NCBI GenBank assembly: GCA_037178675.1
Contig: JAYMGJ010000384.1
Coordinates: 1-64,000 of the forward strand
From: Scleroderma bovista
Taxonomy: Eukaryota > Basidiomycota > Agaricomycetes > Boletales > Sclerodermataceae
DNA length: 64,000 nt
Direction of reading: 5' to 3'
Shown here: positions 20,322 to 30,139 of the stretch, in pieces
Numbering within the stretch: the stretch's first letter is position 1
How the letters are laid out: every line of letters starts with the position of its first letter
Program-made: the position numbers and the translations under genes
The notes under the pieces: generated by a model
What the model was told of the DNA's origin: nothing
Database searches by the model: none
What the model saw: only the letters and a program-made list of their open reading frames with translations

Positions 20322-21761
20322 TTACTCTTTTTTTGACTCGGAGTTGGCACCTGAGTTAGTAGAGTCCGTCTTACCGGACTCTGCAGCAATGGCCGCAGCG
20401 CGAGCCTTGGCCTTTTTGGTCTTTTTTGGACAGTTGTCCGCGAAATGACCGGTACCTCCGCAGAACATGCAGAGGTTGTTGTCCAGACGCCTTTTGCGCT
20501 CGTCTGCAGTTAGCTTCCCATCCTTACCAAGCTTGTTGGTTAGGTCCGGTCTGGAACCGGAGGAGGACTGGTTGCTGGTTGTCTTGGACGAGCCAGAGTT
20601 GGCAGAGCTGGGGGAGTTGCCGGTCTTGGCCTGACCGGGCTTGGGGGTGTTGCCTCCGGAGTTGGAGGGCTTGGGGGTGGACAAGGTAGGCTGGCTCTTC
20701 GTCGTACGGGAGATCTCGTCTTTGCGCTCCCAATAGCGCACGTCGATCTCTTGACAAAGAGCCCTCAACCCATGTAGAGTCAGGGGTTTCCCGACTCAAG
20801 CAATTTCGTCCTTGAGACGATCCGGGAGACCAGAGTAGAATAGGCGGCGGAGCGCGCCATCTCCGTAGTCCTGGACCTGGGAGGCGAGGCAGTTGAAGTC
20901 CACGATATACCGCGTAACACGGTGTGCGTCCTTCATCCGGAGATGCTCGAGCTGATGTTCAGCATCAGCGATGGGGTCGTGAGGTCCAAAGGTGTTCTGG
21001 AGCTCAGCGACAAAGTGGACCCAACTGTCCATCCAGAGTGGACGGTCAGCCGGATCGCCGGAGTGCAGTAGGTCCGGTTCGAACCATTCTAGGGTCATCC
21101 CTTTTAGATATGATTGGGCGAAAGTTACCTTTGCCCTATCAAGGCGGAATGCCTTGGCTCGATCCTGGAAACAGAGCTCACACTGGACCAAGAAGGTCCT
21201 GAGCTTTTTGGGATCCGTACCGTCGAAGGTGTCCGGTTCACGGACTTTGGCACGGGAGGAAGAGGCGTCATTGGTCCGGCGGGAGGAGCGGGAGAGGCGA
21301 TTGACGGCGACTGCTAAATTTTGGAAGACAGCCAGACCAGGGTCTAGTTCATCCATGGCGTCGACAAAGTCATCATCGTCGTCATCATCGTTGTCGCCAT
21401 CTCCGGGGTCGTCCGGATCATCTCTGGGTCCGTCCTCGGGGCCAAACCACTGGTGACGGGCAGGTTCGCGACGTTCCGGAGTGGGGTCGCAACGGTAGGG
21501 GAATCAATCACCAGAAACGGATTCATGGTGACCTAAGTCTGCAGAACCACGAAGGCTCTGAGACGCAGCATCTCGACGCAGAGTCAAAGGCGCTGTAGGG
21601 TTTCGAGCTGTAAAGCTCCGGAATTGGCTTACGGAAGCTGGAGGTTGCCTGCGGTTAGACAGGGCTTGTTGGGCAGCAGAGAGATGGAGGTTGTCTACTG
21701 CACCTGCTTCCTCAGCAAGTGCTGCAGCGGTACGAGCACGAGAGTGCGTAGTCATAGTCAT
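20322..21761 (-). pseudogene. gag: Gag of the chromovirus, two nonsense codons
   Basis: About 479 codons in one frame from an ATG at 21761. A retrotransposon Gag domain runs through KVREPDTFDGTDPKKLRTFL and WVHFVAELQNTFG, ending in a CCHC zinc knuckle ([14 protein letters not shown]) near 20450. TGA codons interrupt it at 21504-21506 and 20796-20798; both would fit CGA to TGA changes. The frame ends with TAA at 20322-20324, just after a run of seven A residues in gene sense. Particle formation from this copy would be truncated unless the stops are read through. Confidence 0.85.
20328..20334 (-). promoter_or_regulatory. Probable -1 frameshift site between gag and pol
   Basis: In gene sense the zero frame reads TCA AAA AAA GAG TAA, so A-AAA-AAA is a classical -1 slippery heptamer two codons before the gag stop. 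Slipping back one base reads AGA GTA AGC AGC and enters the pol frame directly. I did not evaluate a downstream RNA structure. Confidence 0.7.
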
Positions 21762-21818
21762 AAGAAATAGAAGCTAGTTTGCGTACGGGGTATGGAACAG
21801 TGAACCCACACAAGTGTG

Positions 21819-21828
21819 AGTCTGAAAT
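21819..21828 (-). promoter_or_regulatory. Primer site of the chromovirus, possible self-priming
   Basis: The sequence next to the 5' LTR does not match a CCA-ended tRNA complement. Its AGTCTGAAAT is the exact inverse of ATTTCAGACT inside the LTR (22059-22068; also 14807-14816). Element RNA starting there could fold back and prime on this site, as known for Tf1/sushi-type elements. Confidence 0.6.
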
Positions 21829-21830
21829 AC

Positions 21831-22429
21831 TGTCAAGTCCGGGTCTACTCCGGTAGGAGGTCCGGTCAAGTCCGGACGAGCGCGGACGAAGGGAGAGGGC
21901 AGAGGGCTGGACGAGGGATTAGTCTGGCCGGAGTTGGTGACCGCTTGGATTCAACGACAAGGACGACATGCGTTGATCCCTTGCGTAGGTTCCGGTCAAG
22001 GTGATAGGGACAGAGACGGAGACGGAGACAGACAGAGACTGGAGTAGTGACTAAGTTGATTTCAGACTGAGGTATACAAGGTAAACTAGAGGGTACTTAT
22101 ACTAAGTAGAAACTAGGGTCGAGTACATACGGTGACAAGTAAACAACCTAATAGCGGACAAGGGACGACCGGAGTTAGGACTAGGTCAGGTCCGGTGAAA
22201 AAGCTACAAGGTATAGGATATATCGAGTTCACGGAGAACTCACGTCAAGGCAGGGTAGACGGCGAGGTGTAGTAAGAGCGAATGGAGTATAGACCAAGGG
22301 TCATAGTTAGTGGAAGGTTATCTGCGTGAGCGCGACCGGAGTAGGAGACGAGCGACCGGAGTAGAGCTGTAGAGCTGCGATACGACCGGAGTGACCGGAT
22401 AAGGCCCGGAGTTGGGCATGGTCGTAACA
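21831..22429 (-). repeat. 5' LTR of the chromovirus (599 bp)
   Basis: Matches 14579-15218 except for the 41-bp indel and a few transitions. A TATA-like TAGTATAAG in gene sense lies at 22096-22104, about 30 bp upstream of the proposed RNA start at 22068. Confidence 0.95.
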
Positions 22430-22434
22430 CCATC

Positions 22435-23690
22435 AGGAAAAAATGATTTGCTATATAGAAGGGGCCTTATTTCTATAGTGATATATATGCCACTATAGTA
22501 TTTATAGAGCTATATAGTATTATATATTACTATAGAAGTAGGACTACAGTATTAAACCTAGTCATGACTACGCTTCTTGACCTAATCATGATTACAGTAC
22601 TTAACATAGTCACGACTCCACTTCTTGACCTAATCATGACTACAGTATTTAACCTAATCAAAACTACAGTACAACTATGCTTCTTAACCTAATCACAACT
22701 ATGGTACTTAACCTAGTCATGACTACACTTCTTAACCTAATGAAGACTATGGTACTTAACCTAGTCATGACTATGCTTCTTAACTTAATCACAACTATGG
22801 TACTTAACCTAATCATGACTAACATAATGATGACTACAGTACTTAACCTAGTCATGACTGCACTTCTTAACCTAATGATAACTACAGTACTACACTTTTT
22901 GGTACAATTTTTAATACACTTTTGAGCACAATCTTGCTACATTTTTACTACACTCTATACTCCACTTTTATCACATTTTGACTACACTTTTACCAATCTT
23001 TTTTGTTACCCTTTTCCAACCTGCATTGTGAAAAGTGTAATCAAAAGTGTCATCAAAGGTATGAAACATGTGTAATACAAGTGTATTGAAAGTGTACCCA
23101 CAAGTGTAGTCAAAAGTGTAGTGAAACTGTACAACAAAAATGTAGTAAATGTGTACCAAAAATGTGTAGTAAAGGTGTAGTGAAAGTGTACCAAAAAGTG
23201 TAGTGAAGATGTAGTAAAAAGTGTACCAAAAAAGCATAGTAAAAGTGTACCAAAAAGTGTAGTCAATGTATAGTCAAGGTGTACCAAAAAAGTGTAGTAA
23301 AAGTGTACCAAAAATTGTAGTAAAAAGTGTAGTAGAAGTGTAGTAGAAGTGTACCAAAAATGCATAGTAAAAGTGTACCCAAATGTGTACCAAAATGTGT
23401 AGTGAAAGTGTACCAAAAAAGCGTAGTAAAAGTGTACCAAATAAGTGTAGTATCAATTAGGATGTGTTGTGTTGTGTTTGTGTGGTAGTGTTGATTACCA
23501 AAACTGTTTAGTAGTTGTGTTGTGTTTGTGTCATAGTGTTGATTACCAAAAATGCATAGTAGTTGTGTTGTGTTTGTGTTGTTGTAGTGTTGATTACCAA
23601 AAATGTGTAGTAGTTTTGTAGTGTTTGTGTTGTAGTGCCGATTACCAAAAATGCAGAGTAGTTGTGTAGCAAAAGTGTAGTAGCAGTTGG
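22435..23690. repeat. AT-rich tandem repeat tract
   Basis: Three blocks follow one another: 22540-22900 (AACCTAGTCATGACTACAC theme), 22900-23455 (AGTAAAAGTGTACCAAAAA theme) and 23455-23690 (GTGTTGATTACCAAAAATGC theme). The last resembles the 120-bp repeat of the foldback arms (GATTACCAAAAATGCG). Open frames here are artefacts of the repeats. Confidence 0.75.
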
Positions 23691-23835
23691 TAGTTGGCAC
23701 TGCCACTGTGCATCCAAAATCTGACTAAGTGCCGAAAAATGCAAAAAAACATGATATTGTGGACACTGTTTGTCACACCTCCTGTGCAACATGGCAAACT
23801 GGACCAAACAAATGCCTTTTCCTACTATATAGGAG

Positions 23836-24325
23836 TGGGCTCAACTAGTGTTCCAAAGTCTGGTTGCAACCAAAGGGAAAAATCAGCAACTGGACTGGAC
23901 TGCAACTGATTTGGACCAGACTGCGGCTGCTGGTCCTGGTGGGTCCACAATCCATGTGGTTGCGGTTGCATCTGCTCAGGAAAAAATAAAAGACCGGTTG
24001 CAACCAGTCACAACTGGTCTTTTAAGCAACTGGTCTTTAAATAAAATACAGGGAAATTCTTCAATGTACTATGTCAATTTCACATGTTTTACATGATCCA
24101 AACTATCAAAAATGCACAAAACAAGCACCCTGTCAATTTGCACATTTTTGAGTCATAAGTACAAATATTATGAAAAATATGCAAAAACCAGTTGCAACCA
24201 GTTGCTATCAGTTCAGTTGTGGTCCTAGCAAGATGTGAAATCTTTGCAACCAGTTTTGGTCCAGTTGCCTCCAAAAAAGGGAAAAGACCGGACTGGACTG
24301 GACTTTAAAACACTAGGCTCAACAC
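23836..24325. repeat. Possible small non-autonomous element
   Basis: The ends carry an imperfect inverted motif, CTAGTGTTCCAAAGTC at 23845-23860 and GACTTTAAAACACTAG at 24301-24316. The interior is rich in GCAACCAGT/ACTGGTTGC in both directions. A related end (ACTGGACTTTAAAACACT) occurs near 31625. No target duplication was defined. Confidence 0.35.
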
Positions 24326-24349
24326 AACAAATGTTAGTGCTGGAGCTAA

Positions 24350-27300
24350 TAAGATAGGGCTCAAGCACTTACCACTATATGTGATGTGATGGAGCATGAC
24401 TTTCATGTATTTTTTTAATGGCAATCACGAAAACCTGTTTCCGAGAAAATGAGTCCCACAGAGTTCTGCGTACTGTAACTCTTGACAACTCTGTGTGGCC
24501 AGAATTTTGAATAAGTTTGATGTAAAAGTGCTATTAAGAATCTACGTGAATATGGGGGGTGGCTATCATACACAACAGGGGTGTGAACAAAAATATGCGT
24601 GACGGAAACGGAATGGAGCGGAGGAAGTGGCGTGACATAGCACAAAGGCTGCCAACAGAATGCCCAAGAGGGCTCTTGGGAATCTGCAAAACCTCAGAGT
24701 TTATGCTCCCAAAGCAATGAAGAAGCCTTGGCTACAGAAGAATGCAAAAACTGAGCAAGAGAATGCTCTGGTGAGAGATCATTGCTTACTATGCAAAAGT
24801 TCATCTTGCAAATCCGTTTGTGCAGCCTCCCAACTGTGATACTACTGCGGAAATTCTGTTCGTCGACCCACCAGCCAATCCAATAAGGCCCACACCAAGT
24901 GCTGAAAACAACCCACCTTTTTGGTTGGGTGCAGAGCTGCTTCTCCAGGCAGCGGAGCACTTCTGTGAGCATGACCATGGTGATCACGAAGCAACTGGTA
25001 TGTTGTTCTTGACAATACTGGCAGACGGAGGCAGCATTGATGATGGCAACTACCCTGCAGGAGACGTTATGTCAGAACCTCAAGTCACAGAGCAATCCTT
25101 GGAGGACGAGGATGAAGACTTCGGAGAAGATGATGATGATATTTTCATTGAAGCAGACACACCTGGTCTTGGAATGCCTACCATTGAGGATGATCTGGGC
25201 AACCTCTCTGGCAGTAGCAACATGTCTCAGGAGAGTTTGTGGCAACCTCCTGACATTGTCCAAGCTGAAGCTGCACTCAAGGACCTCAAAATGATATTGA
25301 AACCTCCACACACCTCTGGTCAGGGCTATAGGGATTCCAAGCTAGGTGCCTGGACTCGTGAACGGCTCGAAGTGATGGTGATTTTTTTGGGTCACTACAC
25401 CAATCCGCAGTCACCAGCATATAATGCATGGATGGCAGCATCATTACTGGCTGCTGCAGGAAAGGGGAAGTCTACCTGGTTCGCACGAAATCTCCGAGCA
25501 ATAGCGAAGCCATATGTCTTGTATTGCATCAACGATCCTGTTGTCAACCCCTACAGTCAGCAGAGCAGATCCCGTCTCGAGGATCCTGACATGGCAAATG
25601 AAATTCACGAGTACCTGCAAACAATTGAGTCGGGCCATGTTCGTGCTCAAGATGTCGTTGATTACCTTGATAAACCAGATGTCCAATCTTGTTTTGGGAT
25701 GAAGAAAGGGGTCTCCTTGGCAACGGCAAAATGCTGGCTAAGAAAGATGGAATACCAATGGACAAAGAACTTCAAGGGCCAGTACATGGATGGGCACGAG
25801 AGAGCCGATGTTGTCTGGTATCGTCAAAATGTATTTTTAAAGCGATGGACCGAAATGGAGGATCAAATGCATACCTGGGATGAAGATTCAAGCTCTTCTT
25901 CTTTGAATCCCCCCTCTGGCCCTGCTGCTCTGTATCATCGCCACACTGTTACCTGGCATCACGATGAGTGTGTTTTCTATGCCAATGATCGCCGCACCTC
26001 ACGCTGGGTTCACAAGGATGCTAGCCCCAAACCATACATGAAGGGGGAGGGGGTGTCTGTCATGGTTTCCGATCATGTCTCAGCAGACTATGGGTTCCTG
26101 CGTTCTCTGGATGGAAAAGAGTCAGCACGTGTTCTTTTCAAGCTTGGAAAGAGTTGTGATGGGTACTTTACCAACGACGACATTCTGGCACAAACGGACG
26201 TGGCCATGACAATTGTGTCCAAGCACTTTCCTGATAATCACCACATTTTCATCTTCGACAATGCCACGACTCACCTAAAACGCCCTGATGATTCCCTGTC
26301 TGCCAGGAAGATGCCCAAGTTTCCCCCAAAGGAGGGAACAAATTGGGGTGTCGAAGTGACAGTGAAAGATCCATTTGGAAAAATTACTTTTGATCCTGAT
26401 GGGAAGCCGAGAAAAATCAAAGTTAAAATGAGCGATGGGAAATTTAGTGATGGCTCACCCCAGCCACTCTACTTCCCTGATAGCCATCAATGTGTGGGAA
26501 TATTCAAAGGCATGAAGGTGATTTTGGAGGAACGTGGATACAATGTTGCTGGGCTACGAGCAGAATGTCCAAAGTTTGAGTGCCCCAAAGATGTGGATCG
26601 CTGTTGCTGCCGGCAGTTACTCTATAACGAACCCGATTTCATGATTGTAAAGTCCTCCCTTGAACTGGCCTGCGAAGCAAAGGGATGCAATGTTTTATTT
26701 CTGCCGAAATTCCATTGTGAGTTGAACTTCATTGAGCAAGTGTGGGGGCATGCAAAGCATGTCTACAGACAGTACCCACCTTCTCCTAAGGAAGAAGACC
26801 TCTTGCGCAATGTGGTTAATGCCCTGGAATCTGTCAGCATTGAGCAAATGCGGAAGTACGTGGGCCCCTGATTCATATGTCAAATGACTCTCGGATGCTT
26901 ACAACTTGACCTGTTTACCTGCCACTGCTGCCAGATATGCACGATGCTCTCGAAGATTCATGGATGCTTATCGACGAGGTTTGACTGGAAAGCAAGCAGT
27001 GTGGGCAAGCAAGAAGTATCGGGGCCACCGAGTCCTTCCAAACATGATTCTTGAGGAGCTCGAGCAAGCTGGTCTTTGATTTTCTTCATTCTTTCAAGCT
27101 GCTAAGTTTTCTTTCTCGTAGTAATTCACTTATAATTTCACCGTATATCATTATTCCATACATAAATCATCATACTCTATACCTTTTTAATTGCTACTTC
27201 ACCTGTCAATTTCGCGTTGCAATCTGCACTAGTACTGAGTCACCGCCATATCAGGTGTGACCTGAGCAGGTCACATTGGGTCACCTTCGGGTCACAGCGC

Positions 27301-27380
27301 CATTTGGGGTCAAATCACAACAAGGTCACAGTCCGTCACAAGTGGTCACATATAGTGGTAAGTGCTTGAGCCCTATCTTA
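24350..27380 (+). mobile_element. IS630-Tc1-mariner-like DDE transposon, apparently intact
   Basis: Terminal inverted repeats at 24352-24384 and 27346-27378 (AGATAGGGCTCAAGCACTTA and onward) are identical over at least 33 bp and flanked by TA dinucleotides. The interior holds a three-exon transposase gene with no obvious break. TA duplication and DDE motifs fit the IS630-Tc1-mariner superfamily. A 24-bp sequence ending GTTAGTGCTGGAG flanks the element on both sides (24325-24346 and 27444-27465), indicating insertion into a pre-existing short tandem duplication. Confidence 0.85.
24660..27079 (+). CDS. DDE transposase, three exons
   Basis: Proposed exons are 24660-24770, 24826-26855 and 26935-27079, giving 761 aa. 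The first intron (55 nt) starts GTGAGA and ends TGTGCAG. The second (79 nt) starts GTACGT and ends CTGCCAG, and restores the C-terminus MRKYARCSRRFMDAYRRG in frame. Catalytic candidates are D (WHHDECVFYAN, 25963), D (IFIFDNATTH, 26257) and E (LNFIEQVWG, 26734). The spacing between the second D and E is 159 residues, far above the 34-35 of Tc1/mariner, because of an inserted segment with a Cys cluster (FECPKDVDRCCC). The N-terminal third is acidic. It lies entirely within the TIRs. The first exon is inferred from splice signals only. Confidence 0.8.
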
Positions 27381-27949
27381 GTAAGTTTCCTACTACCACT
27401 ACTACAAATTAACCTGTAATGCTACCAATAGGTTATTTGACTACACAACAAATGTTAGTGCTGGAGTTAAAGGTAAGTTTCCCTTTCATCCCAGAGTCCT
27501 GTCATATCCATCTCCCTCCGTCATTCATCTCGCTTTCCTGGATACATCAAATCTGCTACTCTTGTTTCACTTCCATGCTATCCCACAATAAACATGAATG
27601 ATACAGTGCTCTAGAACTCTCCTTAGGAGCCCCAATAGAGTTCAGAACCTTCCCCTTACTGCTCAAGGGAAGACTGCTCTTTGGGAGCACCAATTTTCGC
27701 ATTTTTGCTCTACAGAAGCTCAACCCAAGGGATTTGTGACACTCTGTGACCAGCTGCGACTCTACTTGACATTCCAGGTCCCCTGACACTGCTCTTCTGG
27801 TCGGATCAATTCTTTTTATTATCCCCCAGCCACTTCCATCAGTGGTACTGCTTCAGAAGCTCATCTCCAGATCTAAAGTTCAATAAATCATAGGTTGTAC
27901 TTCCCTTCCTTCTGAGTCACACAGAGTCACTCTGGCTCACTCTGTCTCA
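27381..27949. other. No gene recognised
   Basis: AT-rich sequence between the transposon and an LTR-like block. It contains the second copy of the 24-bp flank and short open frames without recognisable similarity. Confidence 0.5.
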
Positions 27950-28920
27950 CTCTGTTGTGCATTATTCATCCCCTCTTGGCATTACTAATCTCCATTACTC
28001 CCCTTACCAATCACTTACCAATCATCCTTCAAATCATGCTTATTATGCTGCTTATCAATTCATGACTCATGCCCCTATGATTCATATGCATTATGTCATC
28101 ACATATGCTCATTTAGCTTTGATCTACTCATCCCATGCTTTCCCCCCCTCTCTTTTGGGCCCCATGCAGTGATTTTTCCATATTCTTGGTTATGCACCCC
28201 TTTTTACCTATGTTTTTGCTCTTTCTTTTGGCTCAGCAGCTTGTTTAGGCTCTCCCCATTGATGACTCAGCCTGATTACACTGCTTACTGATTGCTTACC
28301 AATTTCTTACCAATCTCTTACCAAGCACTTAGTCATTTGTGCTTACAGGGCCACAGCCCCTCCTGTATATAAACCAGCAGCCAAAGGCTGCAAGGAAGTG
28401 TGTGCTTCCCCCTCAATAAAGCGACCACAGTCACTCTCACTCACTCTCTATATGCTCCCTCTCTGTCTTTGGACTTGTAGGTCACCCAGTGCTGGCCTAA
28501 AGCTCCTATATTGTTGTTTATCAGATATATCTTGTATCTGATCATTTCTCTAGGCTGAAGTGCAGTCTAGGACATCTATCCACTCCATTTCATCACTGCC
28601 CATTGCATTCTTGAAGCAGGAACTGTCCCTTTGCTTCCCCTCTGCTCCATCACCCCTATCATCAATCTATCATCACTGCTCCACTCCAGGACTCTTCCTA
28701 ACCACTGTGGTAGGCTGAAGAGGAGTCATTACCATCCCAAGTCACATTCCATCCCCATCCCTTCCCTCCTGCATCCTGCCTGAAGGTGTGCAGCACATTC
28801 CCCTGTGGAGATTAAATATCAGAACTGCAAAGGAAGACCACCACTTGCTTTTGCTGTCATTTGGTGTTGGTTGTTGGTTGTTCTGACCTCTTCCCTCACT
28901 TAGGCACACACCGTGACACT
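27950..28920 (+). repeat. LTR-like block (probable solo or remnant LTR)
   Basis: It has repeated TTACCAATC motifs, a TATA box (TGTATATAAACC, about 28369) followed about 45 bp later by a polyadenylation-like CAATAAAG (28413), and stretches of CACTCTCACTCACTCTC. This is the layout of basidiomycete gypsy LTRs. It may run from TGTTGTGCATT (27953) to about 28915. I found no second LTR or clear target duplication. Confidence 0.45.
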
Positions 28921-28924
28921 TAGG

Positions 28925-29095
28925 GATCAGCGTGGGTATACCCATGGGTAAGTACCCACCATCATGGGTGTGGGTTTTTCCATGGGTTTTTACCCACCAT
29001 CATGGGTGTGGGTATTCCCACAGGTATTTACCCTGTGTGTAGGTATTCCTGTGGGTATTTACCCTGTCATGGGTGGGTATTTACATGGGGAGGTG
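28925..29095. repeat. GGGTA-rich minisatellite
   Basis: Variants of CATGGGTGTGGGTATTCCCA alternate with TTTACCCACCAT. The sequence is locally self-complementary. Confidence 0.7.
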
Positions 29096-29259
29096 GTGAC
29101 CATAACACACACTGGTGGTAAGGGGGTTGGTAGGGGTGACTACCATTGTGATGTCAGTGACTGGCTGCAGGTGCAGGTGGTTGCTATCATCATGCATAGC
29201 CTACTTCTACAATTTGAGCAATCATTAGCCATTACCAATTTTACAGTATATGTTTGATG

Positions 29260-29945
29260 TTCTTATGACTTATAGGCATCAACAAATTTTCTAATCATCT
29301 GGCCAACCCTAGTTGTGCCATGTGTGTCTCCTGTTGGCCTGTCCCAGCTTTACAGGCATCAACACATTTTTCAATTATCTGGCCAGCCCCAGTTTTGCCA
29401 TGTATGTTGCCCACCAGTCTGTCCCAGCTTTACATGCATCAACAACATTTCCAATCATCTGGCTGACACTAGTTTTGCCATGTATTTCATCTGTCAACCT
29501 GTCCCAGCTTTACAGGCATCAACAATTTTTCTACTCATCTGGCTGACCCCAGTTCTGCCATATATGTTACCTGTTGGCCTGTCCCAGCTTTACATGTATC
29601 AACAAATTTTGTACTCATCTGGCCAACCCTAGTTTTGCCATGTCTGACTCCTGTCAGCCTGTCCCACCTTTACAGGCATCAATACATTTTCCAATTATTC
29701 AACCAGCCCCAGTTTTGCCATGTATGTTGCCTGTCGGCCTGTCCCACTTTACATGCATCAACAATATTTCCAATCATCCAGCTGACCCTAGTTTTGCCAT
29801 GTGTTTCATCTGTCAGCCTGTCCCAATTTTACAGGCATCAACTAATTTTCCTGTAAGTTGGCCTACCCCAGTTTTACAGGCCTTAACAAATTCTCTCATC
29901 CTCCAGCTGACCCTAGTTTTATCATGTTTGCTACCTGTTGGCTGG
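29260..29945. repeat. 80-bp tandem array related to the foldback arms
   Basis: GTCCCAGCTTTACAGGCATC or a close variant recurs at 29341, 29421, 29501, 29581, 29661 and 29741, an exact 80-bp period, about eight units in all. The wording resembles the outer repeats of the foldback element. The block ends near 30140 in CCCACTTTTACAAGGGTCAG then TGACTGAACT, nearly the same terminus as that element (8325-8358). Confidence 0.85.
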
Positions 29946-30139
29946 TCCCACTTTGCATTAAATGGCTGATTAGCAAATACCACTATGAAACTGTAATAGT
30001 TCTATCATAATACCATACACTGGCCAGTCCTGGTTTTGCCATCCTGCTCAAATGTTGGCCTGACTTAGGTTTACAGTGCTTTGGCCAGCACTGGCTACTA
30101 GTCCCACTTTTACAAGGGTCAGTGACTGAACTGTCTGCT

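Larger units (their letters stand above)
14574..22434 (-). mobile_element. Complete Ty3/gypsy chromovirus with target duplications
   Basis: LTRs (14579-15218 and 21831-22429) begin TGTCAAG and end GTAACA on the + strand. CCATC duplications lie at 14574-14578 and 22430-22434. On the - strand the order is 5' LTR, gag, pol (protease, RT, RNase H, integrase, chromodomain), an antisense accessory gene, a polypurine tract (AAAAGGGGGATAC next to 15219) and the 3' LTR. The LTRs differ by a 41-bp indel and a handful of mostly CpG transitions, so the insertion is young. Gag has two nonsense codons, so this copy probably cannot move on its own. Confidence 0.95.

Noticed and set aside
22664..23807. Several open frames rich in Tyr, Phe, Thr and Leu over the AT-rich tandem repeats
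   Set aside because: They are translations of short tandem repeats on either strand, with no start context or domain.
29313..29969. Open frames over the 80-bp array as a repeat protein
   Set aside because: Three overlapping frames are open for the same reason (few stops in the unit), and related arrays elsewhere have different periods.
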